A DNA stretch of 64,000 nt from Ignavibacteriota bacterium (GTDB lineage Bacteria; Bacteroidota; Ignavibacteria; Ignavibacteriales; Ignavibacteriaceae), in NCBI GenBank assembly GCA_013285405.1, contig CP053446.1, forward strand, positions 3,085,001-3,149,000, written 5' to 3'. Positions 1 through 8,721 of this stretch are shown piece after piece. Position numbers and translations under genes: made by a program. Under the pieces are notes generated by a model. It was given only the letters and a program-made list of their open reading frames with translations, did no database searches and was not told where the DNA came from. Every line of letters starts with the position of its first letter. Positions within the stretch are counted from its first letter, which is position 1.

Positions 1-237
1 CTGTCTGAAATTGAAAAATCACCGCCTCACACAACACCATCGGGTAAAGAAGTTAAAATAAAATACATTACCCAGATTGGTGAGCATTATCCCATCTTTG
101 CATTCTTTTGCAACTATCCAAAACACGTCGGAGATAATTACAAACGCTTCCTCGAAAAGTTGATTCGAAGTCGTTGGGGATTTAAAGGAGTTCCGATGAC
201 ACTTAGCTTTAAATCAAAATCATCAACGCAGGAATAA
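1..237 (+). CDS. der: GTPase Der (EngA), C-terminal end only
   Basis: The window opens inside this gene: 78 codons in frame 1 run to the TAA at 235-237. The translation contains TPSGKEVKIKYITQIG, then FAFFCNYPKHV and WGFKGVPMTL. These are the conserved elements of the KH-like C-terminal domain of the double-GTPase Der, a 50S ribosome-assembly factor in the cytoplasm. Both GTPase domains lie upstream of the window and cannot be checked. The stop codon directly abuts the ATG of the next gene (238), so the two are probably co-transcribed. Confidence 0.88.
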   Translation: MSEIEKSPPHTTPSGKEVKIKYITQIGEHYPIFAFFCNYPKHVGDNYKRFLEKLIRSRWGFKGVPMTLSFKSKSSTQE

Positions 238-1593
238 ATGAAACGACCTGTAAAAATAATTGTTGTTGGTGGAAATGCTGCTGGTCCTGCTGCCGCTGCA
301 AAAGCAAAACGATTCAATCCAAACGCTGAAGTAATTTTGTACGAAGGAAATGAATTCATTTCGACAGGAACTTGTGAAATGCCTTATGTGCTGTCTGGTG
401 AAATAGAAAATATTAATAAAATTATCTACTTCAACCCTTCAACATTTCAGAGAGAAAAAAATGTTAAAGTATTTATAAAACATTTTGTCGAAGAAATTGA
501 TACTAAAAAGAAAATAATCATCGTAAAAGACTTAATTGAAAATAAAATAATCAAACAGGATTATGATAAGCTTATACTCTGCACAGGTTCAAAAGCCAAA
601 ACATTACCCGACTTTGATACGCATATAAAAAATATTTTTAATCTCAAAAATGTAAATGATTTGAGAAGATTAGATGAATATATCAGACTAAATAAAGTTG
701 GAAAAGCTGCAATTATCGGTTCAGGATTTATTGGTTTGGAAGCAACAGAAGCTTTAGTAAAACGAAATATCAAACTTAAAATTTTCGAAAAAGAAGCAAA
801 ACCATTTCCGATTGCAGATAAAGAGTTTAGTGATGAAATCCAAAATATATTGACTCAGAACAGAGTTGAATTCTTTAGTAATATTGAAGAGATCGAACCG
901 GTTATTACTGAAGATAAGCTTGTAGCAGTACGAATTGGTGAAAAGTTCATTGAAACAGATTTGGTTTTGATGACTATCGGTTTTGAGCCGGAGAATTTTT
1001 TAACACAATCTGTAAAACTTGAAATAGGAAAGTCCGGAGCAATCAAAGTTGATCAATATTTAAAAACATCGGACCGTTTTATTTTTGCTGCTGGTGATAA
1101 TGTTGAAGTTTTAAATGCAGTTACTGATAAACCGGATTATATTCCACTCGCAACTCATGCTTATAGTTTGGGTCGTATTGCAGGAGAGAATGCTGCAGGT
1201 GGAAATGTAAAGTATGATCCAATCATTAATAATATTAGTGTGAAAATATTTAATAAATATTTTGTTCAGGTTGGATTAACTTCAGGTGAAGCGACCAAAT
1301 CCGGATTCGAGTTTGAAACTTCTTTTATTAAAACGAAAAACCTGGTTGATGTTATGCCCGAAAGTGAATTTGTAATTGGTAAATTGGTTGTTGATAAACA
1401 GAATAAACGAATTTTAGGTGCATCATTTTTTGGTGGCAGGGAAGTTTCTGGTTATGCTGACCTGATATCGGCATTAATAAAATTGAAGGCTCCGGCATCT
1501 ATTCTTTCAAAAATTAATTATAATTATACACCACCGCTTTCTCCGTTTGTAAATATTCTAAGTTTACTCGGTAAAAAATTTACTCAATTATAA
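238..1593 (+). CDS. FAD-dependent pyridine nucleotide-disulfide oxidoreductase, CoA-disulfide reductase/NADH oxidase-like
   Basis: The 451-residue protein starts with a Rossmann FAD-binding motif (VVGGNAAGPAAAAKAKR, about residues 9-25). A lone cysteine at residue 46 (STGTCEMPY) sits where CoA-disulfide reductases and Nox-type NADH oxidases carry their redox-active Cys. A second dinucleotide fold (IIGSGFIGLEATEAL, about 159-173) binds NAD(P)H. The second FAD motif (FAAGDNVEV) and a C-terminal dimerisation domain follow. There is no CxxxxC pair, so it is not a lipoamide or glutathione reductase type. The start directly follows the der stop. The substrate (CoA disulfide, persulfide or oxygen) cannot be decided from sequence alone. 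Confidence 0.85.
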   Translation: MKRPVKIIVVGGNAAGPAAAAKAKRFNPNAEVILYEGNEFISTGTCEMPYVLSGEIENINKIIYFNPSTFQREKNVKVFIKHFVEEIDTKKKIIIVKDLIENKIIKQDYDKLILCTGSKAKTLPDFDTHIKNIFNLKNVNDLRRLDEYIRLNKVGKAAIIGSGFIGLEATEALVKRNIKLKIFEKEAKPFPIADKEFSDEIQNILTQNRVEFFSNIEEIEPVITEDKLVAVRIGEKFIETDLVLMTIGFEPENFLTQSVKLEIGKSGAIKVDQYLKTSDRFIFAAGDNVEVLNAVTDKPDYIPLATHAYSLGRIAGENAAGGNVKYDPIINNISVKIFNKYFVQVGLTSGEATKSGFEFETSFIKTKNLVDVMPESEFVIGKLVVDKQNKRILGASFFGGREVSGYADLISALIKLKAPASILSKINYNYTPPLSPFVNILSLLGKKFTQL

Positions 1594-1611
1594 ATAGGTT
1601 ACGTATTGAAA

Positions 1612-2250
1612 ATGAAATCAACTTTCAAAAATCTTATCATCATTCAGCATCCATTGGTAAAAAAAGATGTGACTATTTTACGTGATAAGAAAACAAATGC
1701 TGAAATATTCAGAGCAGCAGTGACGAGAATTTCTAATATTATGGCTGTTGAGATCAGCAATTCTTTTTCTCTTAAAGAAGTAAAAGTTGAAACTCCTCTC
1801 GAAAAAACTATTGGTTATAAATTACAGCAGGACATTGTCTTAATTCCCGTGCTTCGTGCAGGTCTCGGAATGGTTGAAGGTTTTCTACAGTTAATTCCGA
1901 ATGCAAAACTTGGTCATGTTGGATTAGAAAGAAATGAAACAACTCTTCAACCAAATAGTTATTATCTTAAAACACCAAAGAATCTAAAAAACTCGGAAGT
2001 GATTTTGCTCGATCCAATGCTTGCTACAGGTGGAAGCGCATCTGCTGCAATTAATTATCTGAAAAAACGAGGTGCTAAAAATATTGTATTTGCCTGCTTG
2101 ATTGCTGCACCGGAAGGGGTAGATAAACTTCTAAAGGAACATCAGGATTTGATAATATTTACATCCGTACTTGATCGTCAGTTAAACAAAAAAGGATTCA
2201 TACTTCCGGGATTGGGTGATGCAGGAGACCGCACGTTTGGTACGCTATAA
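1612..2250 (+). CDS. upp: Uracil phosphoribosyltransferase
   Basis: Converts uracil and PRPP to UMP in pyrimidine salvage (cytoplasm). The PRPP-binding loop is LLDPMLATGGSASAA (about residues 132-146), and the family signature LPGLGDAGDRTFGT is at the C-terminus. Length (about 212 residues) is normal. I choose the ATG at 1612 rather than an in-frame TTG at 1606. The last codons overlap the start region of the next gene, which suggests translational coupling. Confidence 0.95.
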   Translation: MKSTFKNLIIIQHPLVKKDVTILRDKKTNAEIFRAAVTRISNIMAVEISNSFSLKEVKVETPLEKTIGYKLQQDIVLIPVLRAGLGMVEGFLQLIPNAKLGHVGLERNETTLQPNSYYLKTPKNLKNSEVILLDPMLATGGSASAAINYLKKRGAKNIVFACLIAAPEGVDKLLKEHQDLIIFTSVLDRQLNKKGFILPGLGDAGDRTFGTL

Positions 2251-3262
2251 AATATTTTTATTCTTTATTACATTCCTGATTTCTATTAATACTTCTGCGC
2301 AGGTTTATCCGGATAAAGTTATTGATTCGCTATTGCGTTCCGGTATAAATCAGATTGTCAACCAGCATTACGATTCTGCCGAAAAAATTTTCAACAAGTT
2401 GAATAATGATTATCCAAATCTACCTCTGGGAAAAATTTATCTTGCTGCAAATAAAATAGCTGAAACTTACGACTATGCTAAAGAATTTGATGAAGAGTTT
2501 ATACTTAATAAACTTGAGAGTGCGAAAGATCAGGCTGAAAAGCTATTGAAGAAAGATCAATCGAACATTTGGTACAGATACTTTTATGCTCTCGCGGAGG
2601 GTTATATCTCTTATTTTGAAGCAATAAATGGCAGCTGGTTATCAGCACTTTCATCAGGAGTAAGTTCTATATCCGAATTTGAAAAAATATTAACTATCAA
2701 ACAAAATTTTTTTGAAGCATACATAGCCATCGGAACTTTTGAATATTGGAAAAGCAGAAAAATGGAATTCATGGATTGGCTCCCATTTGCAAGCGATACA
2801 AAAAATACAGGTATTGATCTCCTGGTAATTGCCACAGATTCAGCAACTTATAATACTTACCTGGCAATGAATTCATTAATTTGGATTTATATTGATCAGG
2901 AACGATATAATGATGCTATCAGTGTTGCTGAAAAAGCATTAAAAGAATTTCCTGATTCAAGGACTTTTAAATGGGGACTTGCAAGAGCATACGAAGAGAA
3001 GAATCCTTCAATGGCAATTCAATTGTATAAGGAAATTCTGGTATCATATCCATCATCTGTAACAAATAATAATAAAAACATAATTACACTTAAGCATCTG
3101 ATTGCTCAGCAATATGCAAAGATAGGCGATCGGAAAAATGCACTTAAATATTGCGAAGAGATTTTGTCCATCAAAAATTTACCTCAGGAAGATGATAGTG
3201 AACTTGGTGAGAGAATTGAAAGAGTTAAATCATTGAAGAAAGAACTGAGTAAAAGTAACTAG
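2219..3262 (+). CDS. Exported tetratricopeptide-repeat protein
   Basis: About 347 residues. The N-terminus RYKIFLFFITFLISINTSAQ looks like a signal peptide, and the rest is helical. TPR-like repeats are visible, for example ISVAEKALKEFPDSRTFKWGLA and AIQLYKEILVSYPSS, and the C-terminus is IGDRKNALKYCEEIL. The 5' end overlaps upp by about 30 bases. Possible starts are ATG 2219 or TTG 2237, and the latter gives the tidier signal peptide. It probably acts as a periplasmic or envelope scaffold; no enzymatic motif is visible. The specific role is unknown. Confidence 0.75.
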   Translation: MQETARLVRYKIFLFFITFLISINTSAQVYPDKVIDSLLRSGINQIVNQHYDSAEKIFNKLNNDYPNLPLGKIYLAANKIAETYDYAKEFDEEFILNKLESAKDQAEKLLKKDQSNIWYRYFYALAEGYISYFEAINGSWLSALSSGVSSISEFEKILTIKQNFFEAYIAIGTFEYWKSRKMEFMDWLPFASDTKNTGIDLLVIATDSATYNTYLAMNSLIWIYIDQERYNDAISVAEKALKEFPDSRTFKWGLARAYEEKNPSMAIQLYKEILVSYPSSVTNNNKNIITLKHLIAQQYAKIGDRKNALKYCEEILSIKNLPQEDDSELGERIERVKSLKKELSKSN

Positions 3263-3350
3263 TTTTTTCCCTCAATACATCCTGACTTTAACAAATGAAT
3301 AAAATAAAGTAAATTATTGTTGAAAAGTTGAGTGATTTATTTTATATATA

Positions 3351-5525
3351 ATGAGTAAAGATAAACCAGACTCTCAGAAAATGTTGGAGGATCTTCTTTC
3401 TGTTTGCCATAAAAACCTGCCAAGGGTTGATGAAGGTCTGATAACAAAAGCATTCAAGTTCGCACTTGAGGCTCATAAGCACGATCTCAGAGCTTCCGGT
3501 GAACCATACTTTTACCATCCTTATGAAGTCGCAATGATAGTTGTTGAAGAATTCCCTCTTGATGATATTACTGTCGTTGCAACTCTGCTCCATGATGTAG
3601 TTGAAGATACAGATTTTGATCTGAACCTGATGAGAAAGGAATTCGGCGAAGAAGTTACCGAGATTGTTGATGGAGTTACAAAGATCAGCGGAATTTTCAA
3701 AGGTCAGGATATTACAAAAGCAGAAAATTACCGGAAGATGCTTCTTTCGATGGTGAAGGATGTAAGGGTTATCCTCGTGAAATTTGCTGACCGGCTTCAC
3801 AATATGCGTACTCTCGAATTCGTAAGTCCTGATAAACAGAAACGCATTGCTCAGGAAACACTTGAAATTTACGCACCGTTTGCTCATCGGTTTGGTCTTG
3901 CAAGAGTTAAATGGGAACTGGAAGATCTGTCATTTAAATATTTAAATCGAGATACTTATGAAGAACTTGTCGGAAAAGTTAAAAGTACACGGAAAGAAAG
4001 AGAAGCTTATATAAAAAGATTTTCTGATCCAATCAGAAAAAAGCTCGATGAATATAAATTGAAATATGAAATGGGAGGAAGACCTAAACACTTCTATAGT
4101 ATTTATCGAAAGATGATGAAGCGAAATAAACCCTTCGAGGAAATCTATGATTTATTTGCTTTGCGAATTATTCTTGATACAGAAAACACAAATGAATGTT
4201 ATACTACGCTTGGTATTGTTAACCAAATGTATCTGCCCGTCCCCGACAGATTCAAGGATTATATTTCTATCCCGAAGAATAACAACTATCAATCTATCCA
4301 CACTACAGTTATCGGACCTGAAGGAAGATTGGTTGAAGTTCAAATCAGAACAAAGAAGATGCACGAAATAGCAGAACGTGGTCTTGCTGCACACTGGAAA
4401 TACAAAGAGGATAAAACAACAACTGATAAAGATCTTGAAAATTGGCTTAACTGGATCAGAGATATTTTTGAAGGCGCTGGTAAAGATGAAACCCGTAAGG
4501 AAATTTTAGAAGATTTTAAACTGAATCTTTATCAGGATGAAATTTATGTATTCACACCAAAAGGAGAATTAAGAAGACTTCCGATTGACTCAACTCCTGT
4601 TGATTTTGCATTTGAAATTCACAGTAACGTTGGTTACCAATGTATCGGTGCTAAAATAAATGGTAAAATTGTACCGCTCGATACACCTCTGCATAGTGGT
4701 GATCAGATTGAAATCATCACTTCAAAAAATCAGCATCCAAATAAAAACTGGCTCAAGTTTGTAAAAACTCAAAAAGCAAAATCTGCTATCCGAAAATGGA
4801 TGAATAAAGAAGAAGAGAAGATTGCTAAAACTGGAAGAGAAATCTGGAGTAAGAAACTAAAGAAATTGAAACTTGCTTTTTCAACAAGTGAAGTTTCCAA
4901 AATCGCAAGGAAATTCAAGTTTGATAATAACTCACAGTTTTATCAGGCGATTGCTCAGGGCAATGTAAATATTGATAAAGTTTTGAGCGATACTGGTGAT
5001 AAAGTCAGCGAAGAACAGGAAAAGAGTTTAGCCTTTGATCAGTTTGCTGCTATTGCAAGGAAAGATGCAGGCGGAATTTTAGTCGATGGTAAATCTTCGG
5101 GTATATTGTACTCTTATGCTAAATGCTGCAATCCGATTCCAGGCGATCCGGTTATTGGATATGTTACGATCGGTGAAGGGGTAAAAATTCATCGGAAGAC
5201 CTGCAGTAATCTTATAAATCTTTCCAAAGTTGATAGTGATAAACTTGTTGCAGTTGATTGGCCTGGAAATGATGGGACGATGTTTGTAGCAGGATTAGCT
5301 CTCAGAGGTGAAGATAGTCCTGGAATTTTAAATGAAATCGCTCACACGATTGTGTCGTATAAAAACACTAATATTAAATCGATTAACATCAACACAAATG
5401 ATTCAACTTTCGAAGGTTCGGTTATGGTTTACGTAAATAATCTGGAGCACCTGAATAATCTGATTGACAGATTAAAAAAACTTCGTGGTCTGTACAAAGC
5501 AGAAAGATTTGAAGGTAGCCAGTAA
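3351..5525 (+). CDS. spoT: Bifunctional (p)ppGpp synthetase/hydrolase, Rel/SpoT type
   Basis: Controls the stringent-response alarmone (p)ppGpp. Domain order in the 724 residues: HD hydrolase (HDVVEDTD, H81-D82, and FADRLHNMRTLEF), synthetase (HFYSIYRKM, NNYQSIHTTVIGP, VEVQIRTKKMHEIAERG), TGS (EIYVFTPKGELRRLP), a Cys-containing region (YAKCCNPIPGD) and a C-terminal ACT domain. The synthetase carries RFKD at about 300-303. This is the RxKD form of bifunctional enzymes, not the ExDD form of synthesis-only RelA. The hydrolase motifs also look intact, so both activities are expected. The gene ends one base before the preferred start of ruvX. Confidence 0.95.
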   Translation: MSKDKPDSQKMLEDLLSVCHKNLPRVDEGLITKAFKFALEAHKHDLRASGEPYFYHPYEVAMIVVEEFPLDDITVVATLLHDVVEDTDFDLNLMRKEFGEEVTEIVDGVTKISGIFKGQDITKAENYRKMLLSMVKDVRVILVKFADRLHNMRTLEFVSPDKQKRIAQETLEIYAPFAHRFGLARVKWELEDLSFKYLNRDTYEELVGKVKSTRKEREAYIKRFSDPIRKKLDEYKLKYEMGGRPKHFYSIYRKMMKRNKPFEEIYDLFALRIILDTENTNECYTTLGIVNQMYLPVPDRFKDYISIPKNNNYQSIHTTVIGPEGRLVEVQIRTKKMHEIAERGLAAHWKYKEDKTTTDKDLENWLNWIRDIFEGAGKDETRKEILEDFKLNLYQDEIYVFTPKGELRRLPIDSTPVDFAFEIHSNVGYQCIGAKINGKIVPLDTPLHSGDQIEIITSKNQHPNKNWLKFVKTQKAKSAIRKWMNKEEEKIAKTGREIWSKKLKKLKLAFSTSEVSKIARKFKFDNNSQFYQAIAQGNVNIDKVLSDTGDKVSEEQEKSLAFDQFAAIARKDAGGILVDGKSSGILYSYAKCCNPIPGDPVIGYVTIGEGVKIHRKTCSNLINLSKVDSDKLVAVDWPGNDGTMFVAGLALRGEDSPGILNEIAHTIVSYKNTNIKSININTNDSTFEGSVMVYVNNLEHLNNLIDRLKKLRGLYKAERFEGSQ

Positions 5526-5526
5526 T

Positions 5527-5961
5527 TTGGAGCAGCTCAATCCTGAATCAAGAGTAATGGGAATCGATTATGGTGAAAAAAGAATTGGCATCGCAATAAG
5601 TGATCCACTCAAGATATTTGCTACTCCATTCAACACACTGGTGAACGACAATCAATCACTTCAAAAATTATTACTGATAATTAAAGAAAAAAATATTATA
5701 AAGATAGTTCTCGGTCTCCCATCAGGAAGATTTAAGTCATCTCAATTACTATCAGAAAAAATTCACTTATTTAAAAAAGAAATAGAAGCTGCAATACAAG
5801 TTGAGATAATTTTTTGGAATGAAGAATTTTCATCTGTGATTGCGCAGGAGAAAGTGAATGAATCAGTTACAAAAAAATCTTCCCGGAGAAAGAAAAATTT
5901 ATTAGATATGCATGCAGCCGCAATCATATTGCAGGAGTATCTTAATTCAACAAAAAGCTGA
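5527..5961 (+). CDS. ruvX: Putative pre-16S rRNA nuclease / Holliday junction resolvase-like YqgF
   Basis: RNase H-fold protein of the YqgF/RuvX family, implicated in 16S rRNA 5'-end maturation. The first strand and motif is RVMGIDYGEKRIGIAISD, followed by VLGLPSGR and a WNEEFSS segment; the C-terminal DMHAAAIILQEYL carries the last acidic residue. The ATG at 5557 would remove the residues before the first beta strand, so I prefer the TTG at 5527, immediately after the spoT stop. The reading frame stays open further upstream inside spoT, but no clear start signal is seen there. Confidence 0.9.
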   Translation: MEQLNPESRVMGIDYGEKRIGIAISDPLKIFATPFNTLVNDNQSLQKLLLIIKEKNIIKIVLGLPSGRFKSSQLLSEKIHLFKKEIEAAIQVEIIFWNEEFSSVIAQEKVNESVTKKSSRRKKNLLDMHAAAIILQEYLNSTKS

Positions 5962-6031
5962 TTACTTTTGACAACTTTTATCAGGTCATTCGACCTACAT
6001 GTGTTAATTGAAAAATTATCTTTAAATAAGT

Positions 6032-6060
6032 TTGACATTATCATTTGAAAAAACTATTTT
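6032..6060 (+). promoter_or_regulatory. Sigma-70-like promoter of the microcompartment shell genes
   Basis: TTGACA (6032-6037), a 17-base spacer, then TATTTT (6055-6060), 33 bases ahead of the first shell-gene ATG. GGGAG at 6082-6086 serves as ribosome binding site. This is the clearest -35/-10 pair I saw in the window. It suggests that the shell genes have their own promoter rather than depending on spoT-ruvX. Confidence 0.55.
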
Positions 6061-6093
6061 TTCAGCCATAAATCAATTAATTGGGAGCATTCT

Positions 6094-6384
6094 ATGTCAG
6101 CATTGTCACTTGATGCACTCGGAATGGTGGAAACAAAAGGATTAGTAGGTTCCATCGAAGCCGCAGACGCAATGGTTAAAGCCGCAAAAGTTGAGTTAAT
6201 CGGAAAGGAAACTATTGGTGGCGGTTATGTAACTGTAATGGTTAGAGGAGATGTGGGAGCAGTTAAAGCAGCTACTGATGCAGGTGCTGCAGCAGCGCAA
6301 AGGGTTGGTGAATTAGTTTCAGTTCATGTTATTCCTCGACCTCATGCTGATGTTGAAATAATTCTCCCGAAGAAATCTAAGTAG
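6094..6384 (+). CDS. Bacterial microcompartment shell protein, BMC-H (PduA/EutM-like)
   Basis: A 96-residue single BMC domain that should form the hexameric tiles of a protein organelle shell. Diagnostic elements are [19 protein letters not shown] at the N-terminus, [29 protein letters not shown], and the C-terminal [14 protein letters not shown]. Length is normal for a BMC-H protein. The ATG at 6094 has a good ribosome binding site. A second shell gene follows 8 bases after the stop. No pentamer (BMC-P), trimer (BMC-T), aldehyde dehydrogenase or signature enzyme gene is near. These two genes may therefore be a satellite of a microcompartment operon elsewhere. Confidence 0.95.
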   Translation: MSALSLDALGMVETKGLVGSIEAADAMVKAAKVELIGKETIGGGYVTVMVRGDVGAVKAATDAGAAAAQRVGELVSVHVIPRPHADVEIILPKKSK

Positions 6385-6392
6385 AAAATCTT

Positions 6393-7043
6393 ATGGCTGA
6401 TCAAGCTTTGGGTATGGTAGAGACCCGTGGCTTGGTGGCTTCAATTGAAGCCGCTGATGCTATGGTAAAAGCAGCTCGGGTAACTCTGATCGGAAAAGAA
6501 AAAGTGGAAGGTGGTCTGGTTACCATTTTAGTTGTAGGCGAGACAGCCGCAGTTAAATCAGCTGTTGATGCCGGAGCCGCTGCCGCTAAAAGAATCGGTG
6601 ATATAGTCTCAACTCATATAATTCCCAGACCAGATGATCAGGTAGGAGAAATTGTTGACGGAATTCCCTCTGTTAAGAATAAAAATTCTTATCCAATTGA
6701 AAAGACTTTTGTAACTGAGAAACCAAAGAAAGAACGTAAACTTAGAGTAACTGTTGAAGAGGAAGTTTTTGAAAAAGTTTCACCGGTTACGCGGACTACT
6801 ACTTCTTCCACAATTGAAAAATTGAAAGAAGAAGCTCTTGGTGGTTTTTCCAAGACGATAAAAACAAAATCACGTAAGTCAAAGAGTGAACAAAAATTTA
6901 CTATGTCAGAACTTGAAGTGATGAATGTTCATCAGCTTAGAAGATTCGCCAGAGATTTTGAAGAGTTTCCCATTAAAGGCAGAGAAATTTCACGCGCAAA
7001 TCGAGGCGAATTACTGGACTTCTTCAAAGCTCTCCAAAGGTAG
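6393..7043 (+). CDS. BMC-H shell protein with linker and C-terminal SAP-like domain
   Basis: Residues 1 to about 92 form a BMC-H domain ([47 protein letters not shown]), closely similar to the upstream gene. A charged, Lys/Ser/Thr-rich linker of about 70 residues follows. The C-terminal 45 residues (MSELEVMNVHQLRRFARDF, then FPIKGREISRANRGELLDFF) look like a helix-extended-helix SAP/Rho-N-type module. At 216 residues it is more than twice the size of a plain shell tile. The tail could dock cargo, bind nucleic acid or anchor the organelle; that is inference. It overlaps nothing and is probably co-transcribed with the first shell gene. Confidence 0.9.
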   Translation: MADQALGMVETRGLVASIEAADAMVKAARVTLIGKEKVEGGLVTILVVGETAAVKSAVDAGAAAAKRIGDIVSTHIIPRPDDQVGEIVDGIPSVKNKNSYPIEKTFVTEKPKKERKLRVTVEEEVFEKVSPVTRTTTSSTIEKLKEEALGGFSKTIKTKSRKSKSEQKFTMSELEVMNVHQLRRFARDFEEFPIKGREISRANRGELLDFFKALQR

Positions 7044-7095
7044 TTTTATCAGTTTTCTCTTTTTCTGAAGTTAGCTCCATTAATGGTATCGAATC

Positions 7096-8007
7096 GTGAG
7101 AAAAAAAATTAATATTTTTATTGCTTCTTTAATCTTTGCAGCAATCTTGTGGGGGTCAATATCACTTTCGGATTATTACTATACCAACGCTGATGTTAAA
7201 CTTGCACTAATAAATCTTCCACCAGGTTATACAACCGGTTCACCATTACCGAAAAAAATAAATGTCAGAATTCGGGGTCAAGGCTGGAAACTCGTCTCCA
7301 TTAATGTTGGTCCGGAAACTGAATTCGTTGTATCATTAAATAAGGACAGTGGTGAATACAATATTGATCTCGAAAAATATCTTGAGACAAACCGATCTCT
7401 TTTTTCCGATGTAGATATAATCAAGCTGCATCCCGATTCAATAAAGTTTTTTGTTGAGAGAATCATTAAAAGGAAATTACCTGTAGTATCTGGGCTGGAA
7501 CTTGATTTTAAACCCGGTTATGGTTTGGCAACAGATATTAAATTCGTACCGGATTCAGTAATTGTAAGCGGACCATTAAGCTATTTGAAAAAATTAAAAG
7601 GTATTAATACCGAAATCAAAACATTGACTTTGCTTGACACAAGAATAGAAACAGAAGTTCCACTCAACAGGATGCAAGGATTTGGTTATAGCTCTAATGT
7701 TGTTGAAGCAAAACTTGATGTCCAACGAATTGTTGATAAACAATTTGAAAACATTTCGGTCGAAGTAATTGATCTTCCGCCGGGAAAAGAAGTTGTATTA
7801 CTCCCAAATAAAATTGAAATTCAAATCAGAGGTGGAATCGAAATACTTGGCAGGTTGAAACCTGAGCAATTAAGCTGCTATGTGAATTATCAGGATCTTG
7901 TAAAAGATACTCTGGGAAGTGTGGAGCCTGAATTATCATTACCAAAAAATGTTACTCTTCAATATACCAAGCCGGGCAGATTACGATATATAATCAGATC
8001 TTTCTGA
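7096..8007 (+). CDS. YbbR-like domain protein
   Basis: A 303-residue protein beginning at a GTG. One N-terminal membrane anchor (KINIFIASLIFAAILWGSIS) is followed by repeated beta-rich YbbR-type segments, e.g. KLPVVSGLELDFKPGYG with VPDSVIVSGP, and IEIQIRGGIEILGRL. In Firmicutes, YbbR proteins (CdaR) regulate the diadenylate cyclase CdaA. No cyclase gene is adjacent here, so that role is not shown. It most likely acts outside the cytoplasmic membrane. Confidence 0.8.
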   Translation: MRKKINIFIASLIFAAILWGSISLSDYYYTNADVKLALINLPPGYTTGSPLPKKINVRIRGQGWKLVSINVGPETEFVVSLNKDSGEYNIDLEKYLETNRSLFSDVDIIKLHPDSIKFFVERIIKRKLPVVSGLELDFKPGYGLATDIKFVPDSVIVSGPLSYLKKLKGINTEIKTLTLLDTRIETEVPLNRMQGFGYSSNVVEAKLDVQRIVDKQFENISVEVIDLPPGKEVVLLPNKIEIQIRGGIEILGRLKPEQLSCYVNYQDLVKDTLGSVEPELSLPKNVTLQYTKPGRLRYIIRSF

Positions 8008-8095
8008 CTTTCTACTTCAGTCTCAGATTTTAATTGAGAATAAAGTTTATCTATATTAACACAATTAAATTTTAATCAAAACAAAATAAAATTAT

Positions 8096-8713
8096 ATGTT
8101 TATCTCTTTTGAAGGTATAGATTTTTCGGGTAAATCAACTCAAATAGAACTGTTAAAAGACTATTTGATTGATAACAATAAAAAAGTTGAAATACTCAGG
8201 GAACCGGGAGGTACTGAAATTTCTGAAAAAGTAAGAAAAATCCTTCTTGATAATAAAAATGACAAAATGTTTGCAGAAGCTGAACTTTTTTTATTTTCGG
8301 CAAGTCGTGCACAGTTAGTACGGGAAAAAATTAGACCTTACCTTCAAAAAGGCATTTATGTAATTTCGGACAGGTTTCATGATAGTTCAACTGCTTACCA
8401 GGGATTTGGCAGAGGAATTCCATTAGAAACAGTAATGAAAATTCATGAATTGGCGATTGGCGATACAATTCCGGATTTAACTTTATTCATTGATATACCT
8501 GTTGGTATTGCAAATGAACGAAAGAAAAAGAAAAGTAAAGTAAAACTTGACCGAATAGAAGTTGCTGATATTGAATTTTATAATCGTGTCAGAAGTGGTT
8601 ACCTGGAAATCGCACGGAGTGAAGAAAGATTTAAAATTATTGATGGAACTCAGACAATTGAAACCATACAAAATCAGATTATTTCAGAATTAGAATTAAT
8701 AGACCGGAGGTGA
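8096..8713 (+). CDS. tmk: Thymidylate kinase
   Basis: Phosphorylates dTMP to dTDP in DNA precursor synthesis. The P-loop is FEGIDFSGKST (residues 4-14), the nucleotide-binding motif is REPGGTEISE, and the catalytic segment is SDRFHDSSTAYQGFGRG. Length (205 residues) is typical. The intergenic region before it (8008-8095) is AT-rich with no clear terminator. The next gene begins 8 bases after the stop. Confidence 0.96.
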   Translation: MFISFEGIDFSGKSTQIELLKDYLIDNNKKVEILREPGGTEISEKVRKILLDNKNDKMFAEAELFLFSASRAQLVREKIRPYLQKGIYVISDRFHDSSTAYQGFGRGIPLETVMKIHELAIGDTIPDLTLFIDIPVGIANERKKKKSKVKLDRIEVADIEFYNRVRSGYLEIARSEERFKIIDGTQTIETIQNQIISELELIDRR

Positions 8714-8721
8714 ATTAAGTC

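Noticed and set aside
3320..3350. TTGAAA and TATATA as a promoter for spoT.
   Set aside because: The TATATA touches the start codon, so the transcript would be leaderless or lack the start; spacing is also poor.
4147..4394. Overlapping ORFs on both strands inside spoT.
   Set aside because: Shadow frames of a well-conserved gene; no start signals or family motifs.
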